Of a stretch of 64,000 bases of DNA, positions 35,085 through 47,095 are shown one piece after another (position 1 is the stretch's first letter; every line of letters begins with the position of its first letter). The notes beneath the pieces were generated by a model. It was given only the letters and a program-made list of their open reading frames with translations, did not search any database and was not told the DNA's origin. A program made the translations under genes and the position numbers. This DNA is from Pyronema omphalodes (taxonomy: Eukaryota; Ascomycota; Pezizomycetes; Pezizales; Pyronemataceae). The stretch lies in the NCBI GenBank assembly GCA_024516155.1, contig JAJJXM010000082.1:62001-126000 (forward strand), given 5' to 3'.

Positions 35085-35933
35085 TTAATCGCCTCTGCAA
35101 ATTGAGATAAATTCCTCCCTACTGACTGTAAGTCGACCTTTGTTAGCATATTGATTACAGTAAGTGGAGCCGGCGTGCATACTCATTCCGTCGTTATCCA
35201 TATCAAATTCCTCAATCATAGCTTGTAGCTCCTCCTCTTCTAAGCTCTCACCTAGCTCCTTCGCTACCCTCCGGAGGTCCTCAATACTGATCTTTGCCTC
35301 GCGACCGTCTTGCCTTCCACTACCAACACCAGCAAAAAGCTCAAATGCCCGCCCTATCTCCTCCATAGGATCTCTTTCTGAGATTTTCTGTGACATAATC
35401 TCCATAAACGCTTCTGAGGTAATGTAGAGGTTTGAAGGCGACGTTCCTGCTGCTGGTGGCTGTCCTGATAGAAGTACACCGTGTCGTCGAAGAATATCCG
35501 TAAGTTCTGTTTTAGGACAGTCGAAGCCGAGAGCTTTCATTGCTACCTAGATCAGTCAGTGTATGTCACAGGGCTTCTGAAACTAATAATACCCTTAGCT
35601 CATGGTAGTCTATTTTTTGGTCAGTGTTGAGGTCGAAAAGATTGAACTGTTTCATGTAATTAGTATGTGTAACAGTAGAAATTGTGTAACTGTGCATACC
35701 GCTTCATTTATTTCCTCTCTCTGGTCTTGTGTTAAAGGGTACTGTTCTCTTTCACGGTGTTGTGGTTGTTGCGAGTAACCACCTGCTGGAGCTTTTCCGG
35801 CGCCTGTTGCTGTGCTTCCAAATAGATTACCGCCACTCGAAGGTCCTGGTGATGCGGACCGAATGTTTGGTCGACGCGTTCTTGCGGATTGTGGCGGACC
35901 ACCGTTTTGACGACCGGCGCCGAACATTGACAT
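35085..35933 (-). CDS. CDC31: Centrin (Cdc31/caltractin), EF-hand protein
   Basis: Calcium-binding EF-hand protein of the spindle pole body, with further roles in nuclear pore and mRNA-export complexes (TREX-2) and DNA repair. Minus-strand exons 35933-35700, 35646-35593, 35546-35183 and 35125-35085 give 230 residues. A Gly/Ser/Arg-rich N-terminal extension of about 65 residues precedes the centrin start (LTQDQREEINEAF). EF-hand 1 has a canonical loop at 83-94 (D-x-N-x-D ... E). EF-hands 2 and 3 are degenerate with insertions. EF-hand 4 loop DMDNDGMISREE (211-222) is canonical and is assembled across the last intron. That 57-nt intron is stop-free and in frame, so its retention would insert 19 residues in the loop. 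The long N-terminus makes it larger than yeast Cdc31 (161 residues). Confidence 0.92.
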
Positions 35934-36859
35934 ATAACGAAACGAATAACGAAAGGTGAAACAGACGGCGAAGAACGGAAAATGCTAGGCTGAGTTGGCC
36001 TCTGATCGATGGAAGCTGGGGCGCTGGTTATGCGTTGTTTGGTCTGGTCCTGGACGACGCGCCTGGATCAGAGTGGGCCTAGAGTTGCAACGCTTAATCA
36101 CGTGATGACAGAAATTGGAGTCAATTTAAACTTTGGTTCGTCGTCGTCGTTCGATTCCGACCCGGTGACTCAATTGGTCCGTGCTGTTAGTCAAGCGTGT
36201 TTTCCCTTGAGGTTGATCTACAGAGAACTCCAGTCCCTTTGTTTTTCTGGGGAAAAGTGTCACAATAGACGCTTTGTGAATGTGTCATTGTCATGCATGC
36301 GACCAACACGAGTGATAAACAGTGAAGCAATATCGTGTAAGATCCAATAAGAACCATCCGCGTGATCAAAAATATTTCAGGAGTCATGCAAATGAATGAT
36401 TTGAGTAAGAAGTGGCTGTTAACAGCTCATATCAACCCCTCTAGACCGCTCAATTCTTACGTTCTTTCTGTTTCAACCCGTTACACAAGAAATCTCAGGC
36501 TTGGCGTCACGATCGCTCTTGTCAGCCACCCACACACAACTTGTCTCCTTCTCTGCTCGCTCGCTTCTCTCTCTATCGAACCCCCACCGCCTTGAGAGAA
36601 CCGCCCATCGCTCGAACACATCAACCTTCGAGCTCTGACGTTTTCTCTACAATCCCACTAGCTTATTCAGAGCTACCGGTTCTTACCTTAACGCACGCGA
36701 CGATATCGTCAATCTTCATCGTCTTTCTTCATTCTAGCGGAAGCGCGTTTTCTGTCGCGCAACAACAACCTCGTCTCTGAACCCCTGTAACGCTTAAAGT
36801 CGCTTTGCGACAAACTCAACAGCTTTTTCTCGACGCGCAGCGCCGCCACTACCGCCAAG
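35934..36859. promoter_or_regulatory. Divergent promoter region, centrin / nucleoporin
   Basis: A 926-bp gap between divergent start codons, with no credible gene. The last 350 bp before the nucleoporin ATG are pyrimidine-rich and contain short CTCGCTCGCTTCTC-type runs, as in fungal core promoters and leaders. Shared regulation of the two genes, both tied to the nuclear envelope, is possible but only inferred. Confidence 0.45.
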
Positions 36860-39800
36860 ATGTTTGGATCTTCCAATAATGGAGGCGGCTTCGGGGCCTT
36901 CGGTGCCAACAACACAAATAATTCCGGTGGAGGAGTCTTTGGCTCAGGAGGTGGATTTGGACAGCAGCAACAGCAGCCAGCTGCAGGAACAGGTGCGTTA
37001 CTCTCGAAATTCTTACAAATAAACCGACGTTGGATCATCGTCACACTGCTTGACAATAAGGCGTATGCTTTGGTTACCGCTGTACGAACGTGCCTACCAG
37101 TGGCCGGCATCGAGACTCGGCAAGACGGAGCAAGGCTGCTGTGGTTGTAATGATGCGATTGTCCTCTCGATGGCTTGTTTCTTGACGATCAAACCGCTAT
37201 ATTTCGTTCCACCGACGACTAACTTGGGCCTTCTCGGGAATTCAGGATTTGGAGCATTTGGAGGAGGGGCTTCTACCGGTGCATTTGGATCCACGGCAGC
37301 ACCCGCGACTAACGCGTTCGGTGGCGGAGGAGGTATGGCTCAGCTTATTCCTTTGTTGCAACAAAACATCACCGGTGGTCGTGAAGCAGTCATAATTACC
37401 ATTCCTTTGTCGTTGGAAACGTCATCGGTGGGCGTTAAGCAATCATATTTTACAATCCTAGGCATACGGATTCCAGGATGACTCGCATGGTTATGACACG
37501 CAGCCTTGCAGCCTGCCACACCAAAAGCCGTTAATGTGTTTAGTTGCGTTTCCTGTACAAATAGGCTAACTTCTCCACCTCCAGGATTTGGTCAAAGCAC
37601 CACTACCTCCGCATTTGGTGCACCTAAGGCCTCGCCATTTGGAGCCCCAGCAACAACAGGTACAGGTCTTTTTGGATCCGCTACCCCAGCAACTAATACA
37701 TCGACTGGTTTTGGAGGTGGTTTTGGAAGTAACACTGGAACTTCTGCATTCGGTGCTACCAATACTGGCACTACAGGCGGTATGTTTGGTTCGACGCCCG
37801 CTTTTGGTGCATCTGCTACAACTACCACTCCTGCCACAGGCGGTATGTTTGGATCAGCTGGTGCCAATACAGGCACCAATGCCTTTGGCGCATCTCAGAC
37901 TACTGGCGCCTTCGGGGCAGTTGCGAATAGCAACACACCACCAATGAACGGAACTGCTACCGTTGCATACACTCCCTTTGAAGAGAAGGAGGGAACAACC
38001 AACGTAGTGAACCGTTACCAGTCCATTGGATTTATGCCTGCTTACAAGAACTGGTCCCATGAGGTAGCTTACAACCGTATATGGGTTTCTACGGATGCTA
38101 ACAAGATGTGTAGGAGCTTCGTGTTCAGGATTATAATCAGAACAGACGTACCGCAAATGATACCGGCCCAAGCGGTGGAGCATTCGGCGCATTCGGTGCC
38201 AACACTGGTTTTGGAGCTACCAACACAGCTGCAACTGGAACCGGATTCGGTGCAGCTGCTGGAACTGGCGGTGGGTTGTTTGGAAGTACCAATAACCAAC
38301 AGTCGACCGGGTTTGGATCAACAACTGGTGGATTCGGAAGCACCGCCAATAATACAGCTGGCAATAGTCTCTTTGGAGCACCAAAGCCTGCTACCGGCGG
38401 GTTGTTCGGAAGCACCAACACTCAGACAACCGGTACAGGTCTGTTCGGTTCAGCCACACCGGCAACTAACGCATTTGGTGCTTCTACCACAGGTACCAAT
38501 GCTTTCGGTGCTACCAACAACACTGGATTTGGAGCCGCTGCGAATCAGCAAAAGCCTGGAGGATTTGCTTTCGGTACTCAGCCTGCCACAACTGGTGCAA
38601 CTGGAGCTTTTGGTTCCACTACCACTGGCGGATTTGGCGCAACCAATACCGGCACTGGACTATTCGGCCAGCAGCAACAGCAGCCCGCAGCAAATGGCTT
38701 TGGCAGTGCAACTACCAACACTGGATTTGGCGGTACTGGGGCTTTCGGAGCCACTAACACTCAGACAACTACTCCTTTTGGTGGAGCAACCTCCGCATTT
38801 GGAGCTCAACAACAGAAGCCTGCTTTTGGAACTGGATTCGGAACTACCACCAGTGCAGCACCCGCTTCTACTGGATTGTTTGGCAGCGCCCCTCAAACCC
38901 AACCGCAGCAGCAATCTACGGGACTTTTTGGAAGCAAGCCTGCGTTCGGGGCCACCCCTACAGCCCCCTCAACTGGACTCTTCGGAAGCACCCAGCCCCA
39001 GCAAACAACCAGCCTCTTTGGAAACACTCAGCCTGCTACAACTACTGGTGGTGGTGGTCTGTTTGGTAGCAACACAACTACCACTGCCCCCTCGACTGGA
39101 TTGTTTGGAACTGCTCAGACGCAAGCCAAGCCTAGCTTGTTTTCATCTACTCCCGCGACCCAAACTGGATTGTTTGGCAGTGCTACGACTCAGCCTGCTA
39201 CGGGTTCTCTGTTCGGTCAGCAGCAGCAACCCCAGCAACAGACTGGACTTTTTGGCAGCTTTGGTCAGAGCCAGCAAGTTCAGCAGCAACAGCAGCAGTT
39301 TACCACGTCCATTGCAGACTCGCCATATGGTAACTCTCTTCTAGGAGCAAGTCAGATGGCATCCCCTCTAGGTCCCATTGCGACCCCTCTTGGTTCTTCC
39401 CAGACTAAGAAGGCTGCGATGATTCCCCACCATAAGATTGCCCCCAGACAGCCTGCTCTCACTCCCCGTCTTAACAGTAGCTTCTCTCGCAGTGCTTCTC
39501 CATTCGCTTCCTCCACTATGGGCAGCTCAGTTAGCGCAGGAAGCCTTGGAAGATCTACTTCTACTAACAACAAGCTTAGTCTCTTTGATAGTGATGATTC
39601 GATCTTGAATGCTGGTGCCTTCTCTTCCAACGGAAATAGCCGTGTAGCCAGCCTGAAGAGACTTGTCATTGATAAGAAGATCAAGGACCAAGACCTCTTT
39701 AACGAAGCTGCCGAACCCCGTGGAAAGATTGAAAATGGAACCCCACGTGCATCTGCCACCAAGGGTATACTCAAAAAGACTGTTAGCTTCGATATGGCTG

Positions 39801-42800
39801 GTGACAAGGCTGCCGATGAGGATCTTTTCGGAACCGGTGCCCTCACCAACCCTACCCCAACCGCAGAGGAATTGGGATATGTTCGTAGCACACCCGACAA
39901 ACGAAGAGCTACCGACATCGATGAATCTCCTAGACGAAGCGCCACTCCCGAAGTTGGACAGGTCATTGGAAATGAGGTCGCCATTGTTCAGCAGCCCAAG
40001 GACGACAAATCCCATGGAACATACTGGATGGTACCCAACGCTGCTAAGCTGAAGTCTCTCACTCGTGAGCAGCAGAAGAAGGTCATTGGACTTACTATTG
40101 GTCGCCGTGGTTACGGTACGATTCGTTTTGACAACCCTGTTGATATTACCGGAATCCCTTGTGAAATCGAAGAAATTCCCGGTACTGTTGTTGTATTCGA
40201 GACCCGAGTCTGTACTGTTTACCCTGAGCATTTGGAGAAGCCTTCTCCTGGAAAGGGTCTCAACGTTCCCGCCACTATCTCTCTTGAGGAGTGTTACCCT
40301 CTCACCAAGAACCAGCGCGACAAGATTACCGACCCTGAGCACCCCAGATACATCACTCACATCCGCAGACTCAAGAGCATTAAGGATACCGAGTTTGTTG
40401 AGTACTCTCCTAACAATGGTCTTTGGATCTTCAAGGTCCGTCACTTCACTACTTACGGTCTCGTTGATGAGGACGAGGGGGAAGTTCAGGAGCCCAGCTT
40501 CGCTACCGATGCCACCCCAACCCCAAGACAACCTATTGTTACTCCAGCATCTCTTTTGATTGACGACAACGAGGGAATTATCGATGGTGATATTAGTGGT
40601 CTAAGTGCGCTCAGCGGATTGAGCGGAATGGATTCCATTTCTGGATTAGACGATACGTTTGAGTTTAGAAGGCAGGGTGGTACACCTGTTCGTGGAGGCA
40701 CGTTCGAAGAGGGAGGATCCTACGAAGAAGAGGTTACATTCGATGAGGCGGCAGCTTTTGAGGAGGGAGATGCGACCATGGAAGGCGAGTCTTTTTTAGG
40801 GGAAGGCTCCGTAGGCAGTATTGAAGAAGACGAAGAGCCTGCGGAGCCTATGTCAGAGGGTGAGGAGGGGGACGACATGTCGGTCCAAGAGATGACTGTG
40901 ATTGTTGATGACGATGAGGATGTGACGGGTATGGTCGACGAGGGTACGCCCCGGGGATTTGTTATGCCTGATGCGGATGTTTCGCCTGTTGGAACTATCA
41001 CGGAAGCGACGCCCAAAGCTCTGGCGATGGGAAGAGATTGGACGGAGCAACTCAACAACACCATTAGCCCCGTCAAGAGACGTTTTGGTGGAGAGAATCG
41101 TTTCTCAGCCAGCAGCAAAACCGCCAGCCCTGTCAAAGCTACGATGCAGCCCCTCAATTACGGACTTTTGGATCTTGCCGCCGATCTGTGGGGTTCTCCT
41201 TCTAAGGTCTCAGGAAGCGAGATGAGAAAAACAAGGAAACGCGATCAGTTTGAGGTTTGACTTACTCATTACCCTTGCTTTTTATGTCGTTTTATGTGTT
41301 ATGTTTCATACCTTTTCACAATCTATGATTTTATGCTTGTTTGATGTTCACCTGTTCCTTGTACTGTTAATGGGAATAAAATTGCTGAAATGTGTGCTCG
41401 TGTGCAATCTAGTCGCCTCAAATGTCCGAATCCGGTTTCAATCCAATCAGATCTATCACCCAGAGACCTTTCGCCACTTTCCCAACCGGAGAGCCTTTCG
41501 ACTATGACTCTCTCGATATCAATGAGCAAGGCTGGCGCAGATCTATCCGGCCGACTTGGGGGCCTGGAGGAATGGTTATTTACATGGGACATCTGGAAGC
41601 CGCCCGCGCCCGCTCATCTCCTGGGGCCCTCAACATTGCTAAAATCAACTTCGGGATCAAGGTAAGATACCGCTTCCCTTTAATATGGGAAGATTAATTA
41701 TTAACATAAACAAAAGCCGCATACAGTTCCCAAATCCCTAGAACTTCAGCTTATGCACAGTGAAATCAGACTCGATGAATTTGGAATTCCCTTTGCTGAG
41801 ATTAAGACTAGCGCAGTCTTTTCTGAATTTGGCAAAATCCTCTGGTCTCAAGACCCCCAGGAACAACACGAGAAGAACGTTTGGAAACTCGCCAGTGTTC
41901 TCTGGGATCCAGTTGAGAAGATTCCTGGATTTAATAGCAAATCTCGCGACTTGAATGTTTACCTCGAAGAGAAGCAGCGCAAGGAGCGTCTATCCCGCTT
42001 TCTTGAGGAGCTTGTCGAAAAGGATGCTGATAAGCATGCTGAGTCGGCCATTACTTCTGAAGAGACTGCATTTGCTCATCTTACTGCTCACCGTGTCGAG
42101 CAAGCTTGTGCAGTCCTTCTCGAGGGTGGTGACTTGAGACTGGCCTCTCTTTTGCCAATGCTTGGTAGTGACCATGCAGCGCGTCAACGCATTGTTCGGC
42201 AGCTTGAACACTGGAGAAACAAAGGTGTTCTTGCCGAAATCCCTATTCCTGTCCGTGCATTGTACGAACTTCTTGCAGGCGAGACTTGCTACTCTGAGGG
42301 CTGCAAGGGAGCAGCTGAGGACTCTACCCCTGACTTCTTTTTCACCGAGTACTTTGGCCTTGACTGGAAGCGATCCTTGGGACTGAAGTTGTGGTACGGT
42401 TGTCTTGAAGAGGAAGGAATCGCCGCATTGGTGAAAAAGTACGAGGAGGACTTCAACCAGTTCCCTGGTCAGATACCGGCTCCTAAGCCATGGTACATGG
42501 ACGCCCATGCCGACTCTGAGGGTGCGTTGGATATTCTCTGGGGATTGTTGAGAGTATACTCCGACGAGAACCTCTCACTCGAGGAAGTCCTTGATCCTAC
42601 TTGCATAGGTACCAACAAGCTTGATTTCCGCCTTCCCTGGCAGCTTCGCACCTTTTTATCAGCCCGCGATTTCAGACAATCCGAAGGTAACCACGGTGAT
42701 CAAATCACTGTTGAGTTTGCTGAGGGATTAGAGGCTGCTGGTTTGTGGGAGTGGTCACTTTTTGTTATAATGCACCTTGAAGACGCCGACGCTCGAGGAT

Positions 42801-43484
42801 GTGCTATCAAGAACATCATCGGAAAGAATGTCGATGATATCGAGGAGGGAGGAAAGTTGGAATTCTTGGAGAAAACTCTTGGTATCCCTCGCCCCTGGAT
42901 TTACGAGGCGAAGGCACTCAAGGCTAGACACTCGGGAGAACATATTCTGGAGGCCGAGTACCTTATCCTTGCCAAGGCCTGGACCGAGGCCCACAAGACT
43001 ATCATCACTCAGGTTGCACCGGAAGCTGTTATCTCGGGTAACCTTGAGAAGTTGAAGACAATTTTGAGCAAGTTTGGTCCATCTAACCAGCCTGTGGGAT
43101 GGGGACTTGGTGGCAATGTTTACCTTGATTTTATCCGTCTCCGGGATCTCGAAAAGGCTGGATCTTCCAGGAACCATAACGAGATGTGCGATGTTGCTAG
43201 ACGACTACTTGGATCGCTCAAGAACATGGAACGACAGGCTTTCTTGCAGAATATTGCTGTGCGGGAAATGGCTGGTATCGTCGGTTCCTTCGTCCTTAAA
43301 CAGGCGGATATGGTAAGTTTTCCAATAATTTAACCATCCAATGCAGTAACTAATTTTTATGTAGGGCAATGAGAAGAGCCGAGTCTTAGAGCTTCCTATG
43401 ACCGAGGACCAATACCTGAAGAAGACCGTTAGTCTTGGTCTTGAGTTCTACAAGGCCAAACTTCAGGGAATTTCCGCAAAATAA
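36860..43484 (+). CDS. NUP145: Nup98-Nup96 autoproteolytic nucleoporin precursor (Nup145 type)
   Basis: Precursor of two nuclear pore proteins. Exons 36860-36992, 37246-37332, 37585-38063, 38114-41254, 41413-41661, 41717-43312 and 43365-43484 close to 1934 residues. Residues 1 to about 640 are FG/GLFG repeats that form the permeability barrier. They are interrupted by a GLEBS motif near 210-245 (YQSIGFMPAYKNWSHEELR) that binds the mRNA-export factor Gle2/Rae1; it is split by an intron. The autoproteolytic domain spans about 869-1017 and ends HFTTYG, with expected cleavage between F1011 and T1012. Residues 1012-1934 form the Nup96 (Nup145C) part: an acidic linker, then the alpha-solenoid scaffold that joins the Y-complex. 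The intron after 41254 uses an unusual GTTTGA donor; the frame before and after it is continuous with the family sequence. Many overlapping frames here are shadows. Confidence 0.95.
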
Positions 43485-44181
43485 ATAAAACGTAGATGGA
43501 TGGGGTTTTACGCATGTCTAAAAAATGGATTTTGGGATGGGCGATACAACGAGTTCGGGGTTCTGTTGGGATGATTGTTCATTCCATTTATTTTGTTACT
43601 TTTTGTTTTTACTAGTGTATTTCCGTCTATGTTTTCATGGCTCGTGCGTTTCTGTTTTTTGTGTTTTGTTCCAATTCATTACACGTTTCTCATATCTTGT
43701 TCATGTGTAGCTGGGGATGGTTTCCTATGAGATGTAATGGGTCTATTGGTTTCGTTGAACCTGTGTATTTTTGTAGCCTAGGAACTGTACGAAAGAAAGT
43801 GTTTATTCGTCTTCTAGGCCACCCTCGTGACTTCTATGTTTGTCTACACCTTCTAGTTTTTTAACAAGTTGGTAGCCTCTCTATTAATGTATCTCATTCT
43901 AAATTATTAACGGCTCGTGATTCTCGCACGTACTCCATTCTCCGTGAACCAATGCAAGTAATTATTCAAGTGTCACTCGGCCGTTATGCACGTGGACCGT
44001 GCGCGCCAAGCTAGACCAAATCCTGTTTAGCACGTCATCCCCCCGAGTGTATTCAACCTACCGAGCTGCTATCGACTTCGCCTCGTCTCACCCACCACAC
44101 AATTTCGCCATTTTCCGTGTCAGTATCACCAGTCGCTCTCTTATATCAATGACCGCAACCCAGGTCGAATCCGGTGTTTAG
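43485..44181. other. Intergenic, nucleoporin 3' to DLT1 5'
   Basis: No gene seen. The T-rich start fits the nucleoporin 3' UTR; the C-rich segment from about 44,030 fits the DLT1 leader. Confidence 0.5.
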
Positions 44182-45585
44182 ATGCCACGCCTTACCTTCT
44201 TCCATCTCTTTTACTCGACAACCTTCACTCTCCTTTCCCTCCTAACCCTCACCTTAGTCCTTGTTCCCCCCGGAGACGCCATCGCACAAGCTCTACAACA
44301 TAGTAAACAACTCTACAATGTCTTCGTTATCGCTGGTGTATACGTCCTCACCGCTATCGTTGCCGTTACTATCTATACAGCGCGAATGTACACCTTTCGT
44401 CGCCTACTCGCCGATATTCCAAAATCCCACGCGCTCGTCGGAAAAGCCGACTTACCTCGCAGAGTCCACGCGGCAGTAACCCGCGGAATTTCGAGAAGCG
44501 CTTATGTTTCACTCATCAGTCGTCCCAAAGAGGGCGCACAAGGCGAGGCAGTTTGGGGCCATATCAACCACCCGGGGTGGGCGCCTCCAGGCGGAGAGTT
44601 GAAGGGTGTTGAATACCGAACAATAGTATTGGAACTGCCCGCCTTGTTAGAAATGGAAGCAGCAAAAGTCGCGGCTAGCGGAGGTTCAGACCCTGGGGTC
44701 GTAATGAGACAGCCGCATATGACGTTGAGACAGTGGATGGAGAATCTATGCGCTATGGAATTGGCGCCAAAAGCGGAGGCGGAGGAGTTTGTTTCGCTAT
44801 ATGAGCGTACGAGGTTCCGGAGTAGGGGTAAGGGGATTGAGGAGATGGAATTTCGAGAATTAATGAGGGCATTGAAGGGTGTGTTGACGGGTATGGGAAC
44901 TGAGAGGGCGCATGGACAGGGTGCTTGGAGATACGCTACGATGGGAAGCGATGAGGAAATGAGTGAGGTTGGAAGAGTGGACACAATGGGTTATGGCGAT
45001 GGAAGTGGCCCTGCTTTCGCTGGATACGAAACAAATTCCAGTGCAGACTACATGTATACGTTCCATACCGGGTCGTCACAGGATTTATCGAACTCTCGAC
45101 GAAACTCAAATATACCGATTGGAGCGGATGGACGCCCACTTACTAGGGGCACTATGGGTGGTCCAATGAGAAGAAAACCGCGCCCGGACAGCAGCATTAC
45201 AACTAGCAGCAGTAGTAGTGGAGGCTCGGTAATACACAGAAACAGCAGTAGCGGTGCATCAGCACTATATCGCACAACAAGCAGTGGGAACGGCTCACTT
45301 CTGCAACGAACCAGCAGTAATAGCGGATCGGTACTTCACCGGACAATTAGTGGAGGGTCAATGCTGCATCGAACCAGCAGCAGTGGAGGCTCAGTACTTC
45401 ATCGAACAATTAGCGGTGGCTCATTACTTCCCCCCACAAGTAGTCATGGTGGATCAATAATAAACCGTTTCAACGGCCGAAGAAGTTCTGCGGGCGGAGA
45501 CAGCATTGAGATGGGTTCCTTAAGCACTAGTGCAGCACGGAGAGCGCAAGTACGCAAGTCCGGTGGAACATTTAGTAACAGTTAA
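44182..45585 (+). CDS. DLT1: Dlt1-family protein (defect at low temperature), two membrane helices
   Basis: Single exon, 467 residues. Two hydrophobic helices lie near the N-terminus: about residues 5-29 (FFHLFYSTTFTLLSLLTLTL) and 45-66 (YNVFVIAGVYVLTAIVAVTI), followed by a basic RMYTFRRLL segment. The conserved Dlt1 core continues with AYVSLISRP, WGHINHPGWAPPG and EYRTIVLELPALLE, to about residue 240. Yeast Dlt1 is a fungal-specific membrane protein needed for normal growth in the cold; its biochemical role is not known. The tail (about 325-440) contains about eight degenerate repeats of 11-13 residues, of the form SSSGGSVLHRT, rich in RxxS sites that could be phosphorylated. The start is the first ATG of an open frame directly after an in-frame stop. 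Confidence 0.88.
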   Translation: MPRLTFFHLFYSTTFTLLSLLTLTLVLVPPGDAIAQALQHSKQLYNVFVIAGVYVLTAIVAVTIYTARMYTFRRLLADIPKSHALVGKADLPRRVHAAVTRGISRSAYVSLISRPKEGAQGEAVWGHINHPGWAPPGGELKGVEYRTIVLELPALLEMEAAKVAASGGSDPGVVMRQPHMTLRQWMENLCAMELAPKAEAEEFVSLYERTRFRSRGKGIEEMEFRELMRALKGVLTGMGTERAHGQGAWRYATMGSDEEMSEVGRVDTMGYGDGSGPAFAGYETNSSADYMYTFHTGSSQDLSNSRRNSNIPIGADGRPLTRGTMGGPMRRKPRPDSSITTSSSSSGGSVIHRNSSSGASALYRTTSSGNGSLLQRTSSNSGSVLHRTISGGSMLHRTSSSGGSVLHRTISGGSLLPPTSSHGGSIINRFNGRRSSAGGDSIEMGSLSTSAARRAQVRKSGGTFSNS

Positions 45586-46792
45586 TTCAGCGAAGCATTG
45601 TAATGGGTCTTTGTTTATCTTTTTTTGTTTTCTTTTAAGCATAGAATTTTTCGACATGTCAATTATGGGTGCAAAAGGAGTGTTCTTTTTGTTTTGTTTT
45701 TTACCTTTATTTCGGGGCGTTCGAGGCAGCATAATTGCTTTTTTGTACACATACCCCCATATACCAAGTATTGCGTTCTTTGTACATGTTTACATCCCCT
45801 CCCCCCTATTGTTTACTGCCCATCACTGGTTTTCTTTATGTTTCTGGTAAGACAGAACGAAAGGTTGAAGCTACTGGCACTGTGTGCAAGGTTTACACTG
45901 AAGACGGGCAATGGGGTATCTAGGGTAGTAATTGGTAAATCGTTTAATTTGCGGGTTGAGAGTTTAATGTGTAATTATTATTCATGTTATTGTGACGTTT
46001 GAAGGAGTTACGAATTCAACGATTGTTTATGATCTTAGTTCAACTTGGTCGTGATATCAGTGCACATATTCTGAGCGGCGTTACGTACTATGTAGATAGC
46101 TTCTGACTGTGTCAGGGCTAGTCACACCCTAATTTGCTCTGTGTTTTAGGGTCTACTGGTATAGTGACTTATGTATGACGGCATAAGGCCCTCGGCAAAC
46201 GAGGAAACGGCATAGAAAAAAATCAAAAACTTCGATCAGGTACACGATAATCAGGTACACGATCACATGATTTCAGGTACAAGGAACCATAACATCATGA
46301 TCGGCAGATTAGAGCCCCGGCATGCTAACGGCTATTTACCTAGGCGATCTCGCAAAATTAGCTATTCTGGGTTCAGAAAAGGATTTTCAGTACTATCAAA
46401 ATCCAGTTCAAGAACTTTTACGTCATCTAAGCGTCACTTATGTCTTCAAAGACAAATTGCTGGGATTAATAATGCCATTTCGGGGATCGGAATACTGTCT
46501 AAACAAGTTCATCAGCTTCATAGGCGATTGAGGTGAAAATTCAAAATTTCACAATGAGACTAATGTGTAAAAAATGAAGGATAAAAGATTAAAAGATGTC
46601 CCTGGGGATTCAAACTTTATCCTTTGGTATAAATCTTCTTTCTACCGGTACGAAACAAACGATAAATTTAATTCATAATTCAATCTTAGGATTTTATTCA
46701 TATCTAATTCAAGTCAGTATTCTCTTAATCAAAATTCGATCCCTATTTTTTCCTCAAAAAGGGCTTTCTTGCTAACAAACAAATCAATAGAA
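45586..46792. other. Intergenic, DLT1 3' to small secreted protein
   Basis: No gene. The first 250 bp are T-rich (3' UTR-like). The rest is A/T-rich, with a duplicated CAGGTACACGAT near 46,240-46,265. Confidence 0.5.
46628..46634 (+). promoter_or_regulatory. TATA box of the small secreted protein gene
   Basis: TATAAAT lies 165 bp upstream of the ATG, and the stretch to the start codon is A/T-rich, as in many inducible fungal genes. Positional inference. Confidence 0.5.
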
Positions 46793-47095
46793 ATGCACAC
46801 CTCCACTGTTCTCATCACACTCGCCGCAATGGTCGCCACCGCTTCTGCTGGCTGGAAGATGGATGTGTCCTATGACGATAATACAAAGCTTTCCTTCGAC
46901 GGACATGTCAACAGTGGCTGCACCAAGTTTAAGAAGACCGGAGCCGGAATCGATAATGTTTATTTCAAGAAGTCGACCTTTGCGGATACTTTTGAGTTGT
47001 TTAATGATGATAGGTGTAAGGATTTGGGATACCAGGGACATGATGGAAGCAACCCTGTTCCAGATGCTGTTTATGGTAGTTACAAGGTTTATTAA
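46793..47095 (+). CDS. Small secreted protein, effector-like
   Basis: Intronless, 100 residues. The N-terminus (MHTSTVLITLAAMVATASA) is a clear signal peptide with predicted cleavage before GWKMDV. The mature chain of about 81 residues is polar, has many Asp, Lys, Gly and aromatic residues and exactly two cysteines (SGCTKF and DRCKDL), so one disulfide is likely. No known domain is recognised. Size, secretion and an isolated position with its own TATA box resemble small secreted proteins or candidate effectors of fungi that interact with other organisms, but that is inference from form only. An upstream in-frame start near 46769 is possible but would spoil the signal peptide. Confidence 0.8.
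   Translation: MHTSTVLITLAAMVATASAGWKMDVSYDDNTKLSFDGHVNSGCTKFKKTGAGIDNVYFKKSTFADTFELFNDDRCKDLGYQGHDGSNPVPDAVYGSYKVY

Noticed and set aside
37506..39344. 612-codon plus-strand frame overlapping the nucleoporin
   Set aside because: It uses exon 3 of NUP145 in frame, then runs through an intron into the wrong frame of the FG repeats; the Leu/Pro/Gln-rich text is a shadow of GLFG repeats.
39527..40531. 334-codon minus-strand frame
   Set aside because: Antisense shadow of the Nup98 autoproteolytic domain, whose sense frame has clear family motifs.
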